Source: Rubrivivax sp. (lineage in GTDB: Bacteria; Pseudomonadota; Gammaproteobacteria; Burkholderiales; Burkholderiaceae_C). From it: 64,000 nucleotides of DNA. Below, one piece after another: positions 44,661 through 53,434 of the stretch. Position numbers and translations under genes: made by a program. The notes under the pieces are model-generated. The model was not told the origin of the DNA. It searched no databases and saw only the letters and a program-made list of their open reading frames with translations. Position 1 is the first letter of the stretch, and each line of letters starts with the position of its first letter. The DNA lies in contig JAHBZT010000001.1 of the NCBI GenBank assembly GCA_019635315.1, positions 372,001 to 436,000 on the forward strand. The letters are read 5' to 3'.

Positions 44661-46157
44661 ATGGAGTTTCGTCGATTGGCCCGCGTGCTGGTCAGCACGC
44701 TGGTGCTGGCCTGCGCCAGCGCCGCCGCGCCGGCGCGCGAAGGGCCGCTGCCGCTGCCGGTGCGCCAGGCCCTGCAGGCCGCCGGCCTGCCCGAGGACGC
44801 GCTGGCCGCCGCCGCGCTGCCCCTGGCCCATGCCGATGCGGCGTGGACCTGGCGCGCGACGCAGCCGATGCAGCCGGGCTCGGCGATGAAGCTCGTCACC
44901 AGCATCGTCGCGCTGGACCGCCTGGGCCCCAACCAGCGCGGATTCACCGAGCTGCGCAGCGCAGCGCCGCTGGCAGGCGGCGTGCTGCAGGGCGACCTGG
45001 TGCTGCGCGGTGGCGCCGACCCCGAGCTCGGCATCGCCGAGTTCTGGGCCCTGCTGCTGGAACTGCGCCAGCAGGGCATCACGGCGATCGAAGGCGACCT
45101 GGTGCTGGACCGCACGCTGTACCGCCCGGCGCGCTTCGATGTCGGCCTGCCGCCCTTCGACGACGCGCCCGAGTTTCCCTACAACGTGATCCCCGATGCG
45201 CTCAACCTGGCCGGCAGCCTGCTGAGCCTGGAGCTGCGTGCGGAGGCCGACGCGGTGCGTGCGACGGCGGTGCCGCCGCTGGACGGCCTGCGGCTGGACG
45301 CGACGGTGATGACGCTGACCGAAGGCCGCTGCGCCGACTGGTCCGACGGCTGGCTGCCGGCACAGGCGCGCCGCGACGGCGCGACGACGACCATCGTGCT
45401 GGCCGGCCGCTTTCCGCGCGGCTGCACCGTGCGCGCGCGGCTGCAGCTGATCGACCGCGACGAACTCGCGGCGCGCCTGTTCGCGACGCTGTGGCGCGGC
45501 CTCGGTGGCACCTGGGCCGGTAATGTGCGTGCCGACGCCGCGCCGGCCGACAGCCGCGTGCTCGCGCGCCGCCTCGCGCGGCCCTGGGGCGAGGTGCTGC
45601 GGCCGCTGAACAAGGTCTCGGACAACGCACTGACGCGGCTGCTGTACCTGAACCTCGGCGTGCCGGCGATGGCGGTGCAGCCGCAGGCGACGACCGCCGA
45701 GCTGGCCGCGCGCGAGGTCCGGGCCTGGCTCGTCGAGCACGGCATCGATCCGGCCGGCGTGGTGATGGACAACGGCTCGGGGCTCTCGCGCAGCGAGCGC
45801 ATCGCGCCGCTGCAGCTGGCGCAGATGATCCGCGCCGCCTGGCACGGCCGCCATGCGCCGGAGCTGCTGATGAGCCTGCCGGTGGCCGGCTTCGACGGCA
45901 CCATGCGCAACCGGCTCAAGGACAGTCCGGCCGCCGGCTGGGCGCGGCTGAAGACCGGCACGCTGCGCAACGTCGTCGCGCTCGCCGGCGTGCTGCACGA
46001 CGACCGCGGCCGGCCCTGGGCGGTGGCGGTCATGATCAACCACGACGACGCGTCGCGCGGGCGGCCGGTGCTGGACGCGCTGGTCGACGCGATGGCGCGC
46101 GACGGCGTGCACCTGCGGCCGGCGGCGCAGATCGGGCCGCAGGGAGACGGGCCATGA
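44661..46157 (+). CDS. dacB: D-alanyl-D-alanine carboxypeptidase/endopeptidase (PBP4)
   Basis: This 498-residue S13 penicillin-binding protein has a signal peptide (about 25 residues). The active-site motifs are SxxK (Ser74-Lys77 in 'SAMK'), SxN (Ser320-Asn322) and KTG (Lys431). Between SxxK and SxN lies the long insert typical of PBP4. It trims pentapeptides and cleaves D,D cross-links in the periplasm, supplying turnover products to the recycling genes on the other strand. Its stop overlaps the start of ndh by four bases (ATGA). Confidence 0.95.
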   Translation: MEFRRLARVLVSTLVLACASAAAPAREGPLPLPVRQALQAAGLPEDALAAAALPLAHADAAWTWRATQPMQPGSAMKLVTSIVALDRLGPNQRGFTELRSAAPLAGGVLQGDLVLRGGADPELGIAEFWALLLELRQQGITAIEGDLVLDRTLYRPARFDVGLPPFDDAPEFPYNVIPDALNLAGSLLSLELRAEADAVRATAVPPLDGLRLDATVMTLTEGRCADWSDGWLPAQARRDGATTTIVLAGRFPRGCTVRARLQLIDRDELAARLFATLWRGLGGTWAGNVRADAAPADSRVLARRLARPWGEVLRPLNKVSDNALTRLLYLNLGVPAMAVQPQATTAELAAREVRAWLVEHGIDPAGVVMDNGSGLSRSERIAPLQLAQMIRAAWHGRHAPELLMSLPVAGFDGTMRNRLKDSPAAGWARLKTGTLRNVVALAGVLHDDRGRPWAVAVMINHDDASRGRPVLDALVDAMARDGVHLRPAAQIGPQGDGP

Positions 46158-47464
46158 CGGCGACGCCGCGCATCGTGATCGTCGGCGGCGGCTTCGCCGG
46201 CCTGTGGGCCACGCGTGCGCTGGCGCGCGAGGCCGTGGGCATCACGCTGATCGACCGCGCCAACCACCACCTGTTCCAGCCGCTGCTGTACCAGGTCGCG
46301 ACGGCCGGGCTGTCGGCGCCCGACATCGCGGCGCCGCTGCGCCACATCCTGCGCGACCAGCGCAACGTGCGGGTGCTGCTGGGCGAGGTCCCCGGCGTCG
46401 ACCTCGCGGCGCGCACCGTGCGGCTGGCCGACGGCACGACGCTGCCCTACGACCAGTTGCTGGTGGCCAGCGGCGCCACCCATGCCTATTTCGGCCACGA
46501 CCACTGGGCCGCGCATGCGCCGGGGCTGAAGACGCTGGACGACGCGCTGCTGATCCGCCGCCGCGTGCTGCTGGCCTTCGAGCGCGCCGAGGCCGCCGCC
46601 GACGAGGCCGGGCGCGAGGCCTGGCTGCACTTCGCGGTGGTCGGCGGCGGGCCCACCGGCGTCGAGCTGGCCGGCACGCTGGCCGAGATCGCGCGCCACA
46701 CGCTGCGCCAGGAGTTCCGCCGCATCGACCCGCGGCGCGCGCGCGTGCGCCTGATCGAGGCCGGACCGGCGCCGCTGGCCAGCTTCCCGCCGGCGCTGCA
46801 GGCGAAGACACGGCGGCAGCTCGAACGCCTGGGCGTGGACGTCGTGTGTGGCGCCCCCGTGGCCGACATCACGGCCGAGGGCTACCGCCTCGGCGAGACC
46901 TTCGTGCCCTGCCGCACCGTGCTGTGGGCCGCCGGCGTGGCGGCGTCGCCGCTGGGCCGGCTGCTGGCCGCGCAGTCCGGCGTCGAGTGCGACCGTGCCG
47001 GCCGCGTGAAGGTGCGGCCGGACCTCTCGCTGCCCGGCCACCCGGAGGTCTTCGTCGCCGGCGACCTGGCGGCGGTGACGCAGCCCGACGGCCGCCCGGT
47101 GCCCGGCGTGGCGCCGGCGGCCAAGCAGATGGGCCGCCATGTCGCGGCCGCGATGCGCGCGCGGCTGCGCGGCGCCGCCAGCGCGCCTTTCGTCTACCGC
47201 GACTACGGCAACCTGGCGACCATCGGCCGCATGGCCGCGGTGGTGGACCTGCGCGGGCTGCAGTTCTCCGGCCTGCCGGCCTGGTGGTTCTGGCTGGCGG
47301 CCCACGTCTTCTTCCTGATCGGCTTCCGCAACCGTCTCGCGGTGCTGATGAACTGGGCCTGGGCCTACTGGACCTACCAGCGCCATGCCCGCATCGTGAT
47401 CGGCGGGCGCGCCGGCGCACCGCCCGAGGAGGATCAGGCCAGCAGCCGTTCCGGCGCCAGGTAG
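46154..47464 (+). CDS. ndh: Type II NADH dehydrogenase
   Basis: This is a 436-residue flavoprotein with two dinucleotide-binding motifs (GGGFAGLW at 11-18 for FAD and 'VVGGGPTGVELAGTLAE' for NADH). The quinone-site motif 'APAAKQMG' and a C-terminal hydrophobic helix ('AWWFWLAAHVFFLIGF') anchor it to the inner membrane. It oxidises NADH and passes electrons to quinone without pumping protons. It is translated in overlap with dacB, an unusual partner. Its last 31 bases overlap the 3' end of the convergent gshA. Confidence 0.93.
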   Translation: MTATPRIVIVGGGFAGLWATRALAREAVGITLIDRANHHLFQPLLYQVATAGLSAPDIAAPLRHILRDQRNVRVLLGEVPGVDLAARTVRLADGTTLPYDQLLVASGATHAYFGHDHWAAHAPGLKTLDDALLIRRRVLLAFERAEAAADEAGREAWLHFAVVGGGPTGVELAGTLAEIARHTLRQEFRRIDPRRARVRLIEAGPAPLASFPPALQAKTRRQLERLGVDVVCGAPVADITAEGYRLGETFVPCRTVLWAAGVAASPLGRLLAAQSGVECDRAGRVKVRPDLSLPGHPEVFVAGDLAAVTQPDGRPVPGVAPAAKQMGRHVAAAMRARLRGAASAPFVYRDYGNLATIGRMAAVVDLRGLQFSGLPAWWFWLAAHVFFLIGFRNRLAVLMNWAWAYWTYQRHARIVIGGRAGAPPEEDQASSRSGAR

Positions 47465-48981
47465 GCCTGGCGCCAGGTCTCGAAGTCCACCGTGTCGGCG
47501 GCCTCGATGGCCTGCTGCTGCTCGACCGAGCGCCAGGCCAGCTGCTGGAAGGCCGCCTGCTGGGCGGCGGACCAGGGCAGCGCCAGCAGCGCGTTGCGCG
47601 TCTGCTCGGCCTGGGCGCGGATGAAGGCCGTGTAGCTGCCGCCGAAGTCGCGCTGCATCGTCGCCAGCACGCGCGCCGAGGGCAGCCGGTCGGGGTCGGC
47701 CAGCGCGGCGCGCGCGTCGGCCAGCACGCGCGCATGCTCGCTGCCGCCGAAGGTGGCGTCCAGCGCGGCGGCGATCGGCCGGCACTCGTGCAGGATCTCG
47801 TCGGCCCAGTCCACCAGCGCCACCTCGCGCGTGGAGTCGCCGGCGACGCGTTCCAGCCTCAGCCCCGGCTGGCGCCCGAAGGCTGCGCTGCGGTGCTGGT
47901 TGCGGCCCAGCGCGGCGATCTCCTCGGGCGTGTCCGGCGGGCTCGGTGCCAGCAGGCAGTGCAGCAGGAAGATGTCCAGGAAGCGCAGCGTCGGCGCCGC
48001 GATGCCCAGCGGCTCGAAGGGGTCGAGGTCCATGCAGCGCACCTCGACGTACTCGACGCCGCGCTCGCGCAGTGCGTGCAGCGGGCGTTCGCCGCTGCGG
48101 ATCACGCGCTTGGGTCGGATCGTGCCGTAGAACTCGTTCTCGATCTGCAGCAGCGTGGTCGCCAGCTGGTTGTATTCGCCGCCCAGGTTGCGCACGCCGA
48201 TCGCCTCGTAGGGCGGGTAGGGCCGCGTCAGCGCGCCGTGCAGGCTGGCCGCGTAGCCTTCCAGCCCGTTGTAGCTGACGGCCAGGCTGGCCTGGGCCTC
48301 GCTCTGGTAGCCCAGCCGGCCCATGCGCAGCGAGGTGCCGTGCGGCATGTGCATCGAGTGCTCGCCCAGCGGCTGCAGTTCGTGCTGGCGGCCGGCGACG
48401 AAGCTGCTGCACACCGCCGGGCTGGCGCCGAACAGCCACAGCAGCAGGAAGGCGTGGCGGCGGAAGTTGCGGATCAGCGCGAAGTAGTCGTCGTTGCCCA
48501 GCCCGGGCAGCGACCAGTTGTAGTGGATGCCGCTGATCGTCTGCATGCGCCGGCCGTAGCGGTGGCCCAGGCCCATGCGGTAGACGCTCTTGGCGCGGCC
48601 GACGTTGCTGCTGCCGTAGCGGCCGAGCGGGATCGTCTCGTCGGTCGGCAGCCCGCAGGGCATGGAGCCCACCCACAGCCGTTCGTCGCAGCTGCCGCAG
48701 GCCGGGTCGGCCAGCGTGCGCAGCACGAACTGGTGGATTTCGCGCAGTTCGTCCAGGCAGGCCTCGACGCCGCCGTGCACGCCGGTGATCAGCTCGAGCT
48801 GGCTCTCGCTGTAGTCGGTGGTGATGTTGGGGTGCGTCAGCGGCGCGCCCAGCGCCGAAGGGTGCGGCGTCAGCGCCAGGCTGCCGCCGGGCAGCGCGCG
48901 CAGGCTTTCCTTCTCGATGCCGCGCCGCAGGCCGCGCAGGCGGTCGGCGTCCAGTCGCTGCAGGCGCTCGCTCAGGCTCAT
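47434..48981 (-). CDS. gshA: Glutamate-cysteine ligase
   Basis: This 515-residue enzyme makes gamma-glutamylcysteine, the first step of glutathione synthesis. Motifs of the proteobacterial GshA family are clear: 'RRGIEKESLR' near the start, 'HPNITTDYSESQLELIT', 'GIHYNWSLP', 'NGLEGYAASL' and 'GVEYVEVRCMDLDPF'. Length agrees with the E. coli enzyme (518). Its ribosome site is weak (GAAG). The 3' end overlaps ndh by 31 bases tail to tail. Confidence 0.97.
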   Translation of the reverse strand: MSLSERLQRLDADRLRGLRRGIEKESLRALPGGSLALTPHPSALGAPLTHPNITTDYSESQLELITGVHGGVEACLDELREIHQFVLRTLADPACGSCDERLWVGSMPCGLPTDETIPLGRYGSSNVGRAKSVYRMGLGHRYGRRMQTISGIHYNWSLPGLGNDDYFALIRNFRRHAFLLLWLFGASPAVCSSFVAGRQHELQPLGEHSMHMPHGTSLRMGRLGYQSEAQASLAVSYNGLEGYAASLHGALTRPYPPYEAIGVRNLGGEYNQLATTLLQIENEFYGTIRPKRVIRSGERPLHALRERGVEYVEVRCMDLDPFEPLGIAAPTLRFLDIFLLHCLLAPSPPDTPEEIAALGRNQHRSAAFGRQPGLRLERVAGDSTREVALVDWADEILHECRPIAAALDATFGGSEHARVLADARAALADPDRLPSARVLATMQRDFGGSYTAFIRAQAEQTRNALLALPWSAAQQAAFQQLAWRSVEQQQAIEAADTVDFETWRQAYLAPERLLA

Positions 48982-49313
48982 GCTTCGGGGTCTCGCGGAT
49001 AACGGGTCGGGTCAGGGGCGGCGCGGACGACCGGGCCCCGGGGCGCAGGCGGGCGCGGCGCGGCGGCGGCAACGGGTGCGAAGCGTAAGCGTTCGCAGCG
49101 ATTCGTGCTTGGCGCCGGTCAAACCCTGGACAAGCGTGCCCTCGGGCGACGCCGGCCGGCGCGAAGGGTTCCCGGGCGGCGGCCGCATCAACCCTGTGCC
49201 CATCCGGCCATTGAACGGGTCGCTGGCCCGGGGTTAACCTCGCCCACGGGCGCCGTGTCATGCGGCGCCGCGGGGCCGGACCGTGGCGTCTGCGGGCGCG
49301 AATCGGGGGCCGC
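48982..49313. other. 332-bp intergenic region between gshA and hybrid kinase
   Basis: No gene is supported between the divergent starts. A short dyad TGCGAA-N9-TTCGCA lies at 49077-49097. A possible promoter for the kinase is TTGAAC at 49211-49216 with an 18-base spacer to a poor -10 (TAACCT, 49235-49240). The rest is GC-rich sequence without visible structure. Confidence 0.5.
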
Positions 49314-52100
49314 ATGGACCATGAGAGTGCGCGACTGACCCTTCTGCGCGATCTCGGGCTGCTGGACACGCCGCCCGAGCAGGAGTACGACGATCTCGTC
49401 GCGCTCGCGGCAAGGCTGTGCGCGACAGGCTTCGCGGTCCTGACGCTGGTCGACGAGCACCGGCAGTGGTTCAAGGCGCGGCTGGGCTTGACCGCCGCCG
49501 AGACGCCCAGGGTCGGGGCCTTCTGCGCGCATGCGATCGAGTCCGACCGGCTGTTCGTCGTCGAGGATGCCGGGCTGGATCCGCGCTTCGTCGACCACCC
49601 CTGGGTGAGCGGCGAGCCCGGCGTGCGCTTCTACGCCGGCATGCCGCTGGTGATGGCCGGCGGCGAGCGCATCGGCACCATCGCCGTCCTCGACACGCGG
49701 CCGCGCCGGATCGAGGCCGACACCGCCGCCGCGCTGCGCGCGACGGCGCGTCTCGCGGTACGCGTGATCGAGCTGCACCACGAGCGGCGGCAGCATGCCG
49801 ACACCGCGCGCCGTCTCGCCGAGGCGCAGGCCGTCGGGCAGATGGGGAGCTGGGAGCTGGACATCGCCAGCCGCGAGCTGCGCTGGTCCGACGAGGTCTA
49901 CCGCATCTTCGGCCTCGCCGGCGGTTCACCGCGCCGGACCTTCGACGACTTCCTGCGCCAGATGCACCCGGAGGACCGGGAAGGCTTCCTGACTGCGCAG
50001 GCGGCGGCCGAAGCCGGCCTGGCGTCGCTGGACCGGCACCACCGCATCGTGCGACCGGACGGCGAGGTCCGCCACCTGCACGAGCGGGCCCGGCACGTGC
50101 CCGCCGGCGGCCAGTTGCCGCCGCGGCTGCTGGGCACCGTGCGCGATGTCACCGACGAGGTGCTGGCGCGCCGCGACCTCGAGGCGCGCACCGCTGAGCT
50201 GCTGCGCGCCAGCGCCCGGCTGCGCCAGGCCTCGCGCCTGGGCCGGCTGGGGGCCTGGGAACTCGATGTCCGGGACGGCCGCCTGTGGTGGGACGAGGAG
50301 GTCTACCGCATCTTCGGTCTCGCGCCGGGCACGCCGGTCGATGCGGAGCAGGCCATCGCGCGCTTCGCGCCGACGGCGCAGCCGGTCATCCGCGCCGCGC
50401 TGCAGGCCTGCGCCCGCGACGGCACCCCCTACGACCTGGTGCTGCAGGCGCACCGCGTCGATGGCGAGCCGCTGTGGTCGCGCGCGACCGCCGAGGCGGT
50501 GCGCGGTGCAGCGGGCCGCGTCACCCTCGTGCGCGGAGCCTTCCAGGACATCAGCGAGCAGGTGCGAGCCACCGAGGCGTCCCACCGCATCGGCCGCCAG
50601 CTCTCGGCGACGCTGGAAGGCATGAGCGAGGGCTTCTGCCTGCTCGATCGCGAGTGCCGCGTGCTGTACCTCAACGCCAAGGCCGAGCGCGTGCTCGGTC
50701 GGGCACGGGACAGCGTCGTCGGCCGGTGGCTGTGGGAGGTCCAGCCCGGGTTTGCCGACACCGCGCTGCGGCAGGCCTTCGAGGCGGCGCTCGCCAGCGG
50801 CCGACCCGGCCACCTGAGCCACTTCGCACCCGCCGACCGGCGCTGGTACGAGGTGACCGTGCACCCGTCGGAGGACGGCTTGGCCGTCTATTTTCAGGAC
50901 GTGACCGAGCAGCGTGCCCTCAACGAGCAGCTGCAGCTGCTGCACAAGCTCGACAGCCTGGGCAAGCTGACCGGCGGCGTCGCGCACGACTTCAACAACC
51001 TGCTGACGGTGATCATCGGCAATGCCGAGCAGCTGCTCAAGACGCTGCCGTCCGGCGCCACCGAGCACCGGCTGGCGCAGACCATAGGCATCGCCGGCGA
51101 GCGCGGCGCGGAGATGACGCGCCGTCTGCTCGCCTTCGCGCGCCGCCAGCCGCTGGAGCCGCGCGCGGTCGACTTCAACCAGCGCGTCGCCGGCCTCGAC
51201 GAGCTGTTGCGGCGCACGCTGGGCGAGCACATCGCGATCCGGCTCGTGCTGGCCTCCGGCCTGTGGCCGGCGCTGGTCGACCCCGGCCAGCTGGAGGTCG
51301 CGCTGCTGAACCTGGTGATCAACGCCCGCGACGCCATGCCGCGCGGCGGGACCATCACGATCGCGACCGCGAATGCCGCGCTCGACGAGGCCTATGCGGC
51401 ACGGCACGCGGAGGTGCAACCCGGGTCCTACGTGATGCTGGCGGTCAGCGACACCGGCTGCGGCATCCGGCCGGAGCTGCTCGGCCGCGTCTTCGAGCCC
51501 TTCTTCACGACCAAGGAGAAGGGGCGTGGCACCGGCCTGGGGCTGGCCACGGTGTACGGCTTCGTCAAGCAGAGCGGCGGCCACGTCACGCTCTATTCCG
51601 AGCCGGACCGCGGCACCACCGTGCGCCTGTACCTCCCGCGCATCGCCGGCGGACCGGTGCCTGACGACGGGCCGGCCGGCGACGAGCCCGTGCACGCGGG
51701 GCGCGGCGAGCTGGTGCTGCTCGTCGAGGACGACCCGCTGGTGCGCAGCTTCGCGCGTGGACTGCTCGACGACCTGGGCTACCGCGTGCTGGAGGCGCAC
51801 GACGGGCCGTCCGCGCTGCAGACGCTGCGACGGCACCCCGGCGTGGACCTGCTGTTCACCGACGTCGTGATGCCCGGCGGCATGAGCGGCCGCGACCTCG
51901 CCGATGCCGTGCATGCCGAGCAGCCGGGACTGCCGGTGCTGTTCGCCTCGGGCTACACCGAGGACGTCATGGTGCACCACGGCCGGCTGGACGCCGGCGT
52001 GCTGCTGCTGTCCAAGCCCTACCGGCGCACCGAGCTCGCGCGCAAGCTGCGCCAGGCGCTGGATGGCTTGCCGGAGCCTGGGCATCGCACATGGACCTAG
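49314..52100 (+). CDS. Soluble hybrid histidine kinase (GAF-PAS-PAS-PAS-kinase-receiver)
   Basis: This is a 928-residue cytoplasmic sensor without membrane segments. A GAF domain (about 1-165, 'YDDLVALAARLCATGFAVLTLV') is followed by three PAS domains (about 180-310, 315-435, 440-545). Phospho-acceptor His558 lies in 'GGVAHDFNNLLTV', then comes an ATPase domain ('NLVINARDAM', 'DTGCGI', 'GTGLGLATVYG') and a C-terminal receiver with Asp850 in 'LLFTDVVMPGG'. The receiver resembles those that return phosphate to the kinase or pass it to a partner. A two-receiver regulator gene follows 70 bp downstream, the likely partner. The ATG at 49314 was preferred to an upstream Arg-rich frame. Confidence 0.93.
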   Translation: MDHESARLTLLRDLGLLDTPPEQEYDDLVALAARLCATGFAVLTLVDEHRQWFKARLGLTAAETPRVGAFCAHAIESDRLFVVEDAGLDPRFVDHPWVSGEPGVRFYAGMPLVMAGGERIGTIAVLDTRPRRIEADTAAALRATARLAVRVIELHHERRQHADTARRLAEAQAVGQMGSWELDIASRELRWSDEVYRIFGLAGGSPRRTFDDFLRQMHPEDREGFLTAQAAAEAGLASLDRHHRIVRPDGEVRHLHERARHVPAGGQLPPRLLGTVRDVTDEVLARRDLEARTAELLRASARLRQASRLGRLGAWELDVRDGRLWWDEEVYRIFGLAPGTPVDAEQAIARFAPTAQPVIRAALQACARDGTPYDLVLQAHRVDGEPLWSRATAEAVRGAAGRVTLVRGAFQDISEQVRATEASHRIGRQLSATLEGMSEGFCLLDRECRVLYLNAKAERVLGRARDSVVGRWLWEVQPGFADTALRQAFEAALASGRPGHLSHFAPADRRWYEVTVHPSEDGLAVYFQDVTEQRALNEQLQLLHKLDSLGKLTGGVAHDFNNLLTVIIGNAEQLLKTLPSGATEHRLAQTIGIAGERGAEMTRRLLAFARRQPLEPRAVDFNQRVAGLDELLRRTLGEHIAIRLVLASGLWPALVDPGQLEVALLNLVINARDAMPRGGTITIATANAALDEAYAARHAEVQPGSYVMLAVSDTGCGIRPELLGRVFEPFFTTKEKGRGTGLGLATVYGFVKQSGGHVTLYSEPDRGTTVRLYLPRIAGGPVPDDGPAGDEPVHAGRGELVLLVEDDPLVRSFARGLLDDLGYRVLEAHDGPSALQTLRRHPGVDLLFTDVVMPGGMSGRDLADAVHAEQPGLPVLFASGYTEDVMVHHGRLDAGVLLLSKPYRRTELARKLRQALDGLPEPGHRTWT

Positions 52101-52170
52101 CGGCCATGGGCTCCCCCGCACCCGGCCCCCGGCCGCGCCGGCGCGGCCTCGTATGCCATGGAGTCCCGTC

Positions 52171-53352
52171 ATGAGCCAGGACATCGCCGCCGCCCGTGTG
52201 CTGATCGCCAGCGACAACGCCGACGACGCGGCGCAGATCCGGCGCCAGATCGAGCCGGAGTTCGCGAGCGTGCGCAGTTCCACGCAGCCCGATCGCTTCG
52301 TCGGCGACTTCGACGAGTGGCGCCCGCAAGTGCTGGTGCTGGCCTTCGACGGCCTGGCGCGCGCGCAGCAGTACTACCTGGGGCTGTACCGCGTCGGCTC
52401 GGCGGTGCAGCAGCACCCGCACCGCACCGTGATCCTGTGCAACAAGGACGAGGTGCGGGCCGTCTACGAGCTCTGCAAGCGCTCGTACTTCGACGACTAC
52501 GTGCTGTACTGGCCGCACACGCACGACGGGCCGCGCCTTGCGATGACGATCTGGGCAGCCTGCCGCGAGATGACCGCGACGGCCAGGGCGGGTCCCGGCA
52601 TGCGCCAGCTGCTGGCGCATGCCTCGGAGGTCGGCGAACTCGAGTCGGCGCTCGGGCGCCATGTCGCCGGTCTCGACGAGCATCACGAGGCGCTGGCCCG
52701 CTCGGCCGCCTCGGCCGAGGCGGCCTTGAGCGCCGACTGGGCCCGCCTGCGGCAGCGCCTGGAGTCCGGGGCCGAGGGCGCGGTCGAGGTGCGCGACGCG
52801 GCGGCACTGGCGCGCGAGATCGAGCAGATCCGGCGCCGCCAGGCGGCCACCACGCAGGCGCTGGCGCGCGGCGGCGCCGACGCGCTGCGGCAGTGGACGC
52901 ATTCGCTGCGCCAGGAGGTGACACCGGTACTCGCCGGGGCCCGGCGCTTCGCGCAGGCCGTGGCCGAGCTGCGGCCGCAGGTGCTGGTCGTGGACGACGA
53001 GCCGCTGGTGTGCGAGACGGTGGGGCGCATGCTGGCGCCGCGCTACGAATCCGTGGCGGCGGGCAGCGCGGGCGAGGCGCTGGGCGTGCTGCGGCGCCTG
53101 CGCCCGGACGTCGCGCTCGTCGACCTGCACATGCCGGGACTGGACGGCGTGGAGCTGACGCGGCAGCTGAAGGCCTCGCCGCTGTGGCGCGAGCTGCCGG
53201 TGCTGATCATCACCGGCGACGCCCGGCGGGAGACCCTGGCCGACAGCGTCGCCGCCGGCGCGGTCGGCTTCGTCGTCAAGCCCTTCGGCGCCGAAGCCCT
53301 GCTGTCCAAGGTCGACCTCGCGTTGCGCGGCCAGCGGCCGGGCGCGCCCTGA
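52171..53352 (+). CDS. Two-receiver response regulator with helical linker, no output domain
   Basis: This 393-residue protein has an N-terminal receiver-like domain (about 5-130) whose expected acceptor strand reads 'VLVLAFDGLA', so the phosphorylation site is uncertain. A helical, coiled-coil-like middle (about 140-265) follows. The C-terminal receiver is complete, with Asp318 in 'ALVDLHMPG' and Lys370 in 'FVVKPFG'. No DNA-binding or enzymatic output is present, so it probably acts by protein contact or as a phosphate relay for the hybrid kinase just upstream. GGAG lies seven bases before ATG 52171; an ATG at 52153 would add six residues. Confidence 0.85.
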   Translation: MSQDIAAARVLIASDNADDAAQIRRQIEPEFASVRSSTQPDRFVGDFDEWRPQVLVLAFDGLARAQQYYLGLYRVGSAVQQHPHRTVILCNKDEVRAVYELCKRSYFDDYVLYWPHTHDGPRLAMTIWAACREMTATARAGPGMRQLLAHASEVGELESALGRHVAGLDEHHEALARSAASAEAALSADWARLRQRLESGAEGAVEVRDAAALAREIEQIRRRQAATTQALARGGADALRQWTHSLRQEVTPVLAGARRFAQAVAELRPQVLVVDDEPLVCETVGRMLAPRYESVAAGSAGEALGVLRRLRPDVALVDLHMPGLDGVELTRQLKASPLWRELPVLIITGDARRETLADSVAAGAVGFVVKPFGAEALLSKVDLALRGQRPGAP

Positions 53353-53434
53353 CCGGGCGCCGGGCCGCGTCGCGCCGGGCCCGGCCCGGCCCGGCCCGCG
53401 CGCACCGTGGTCGCCGCCGGCGGGCCGCAGCCGC

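Noticed and set aside
45179-49474. 1431-codon minus-strand open frame across dacB, ndh and gshA
   Set aside because: Low-complexity composition, no recognisable domain, and three well-identified genes cover the same DNA in other frames.
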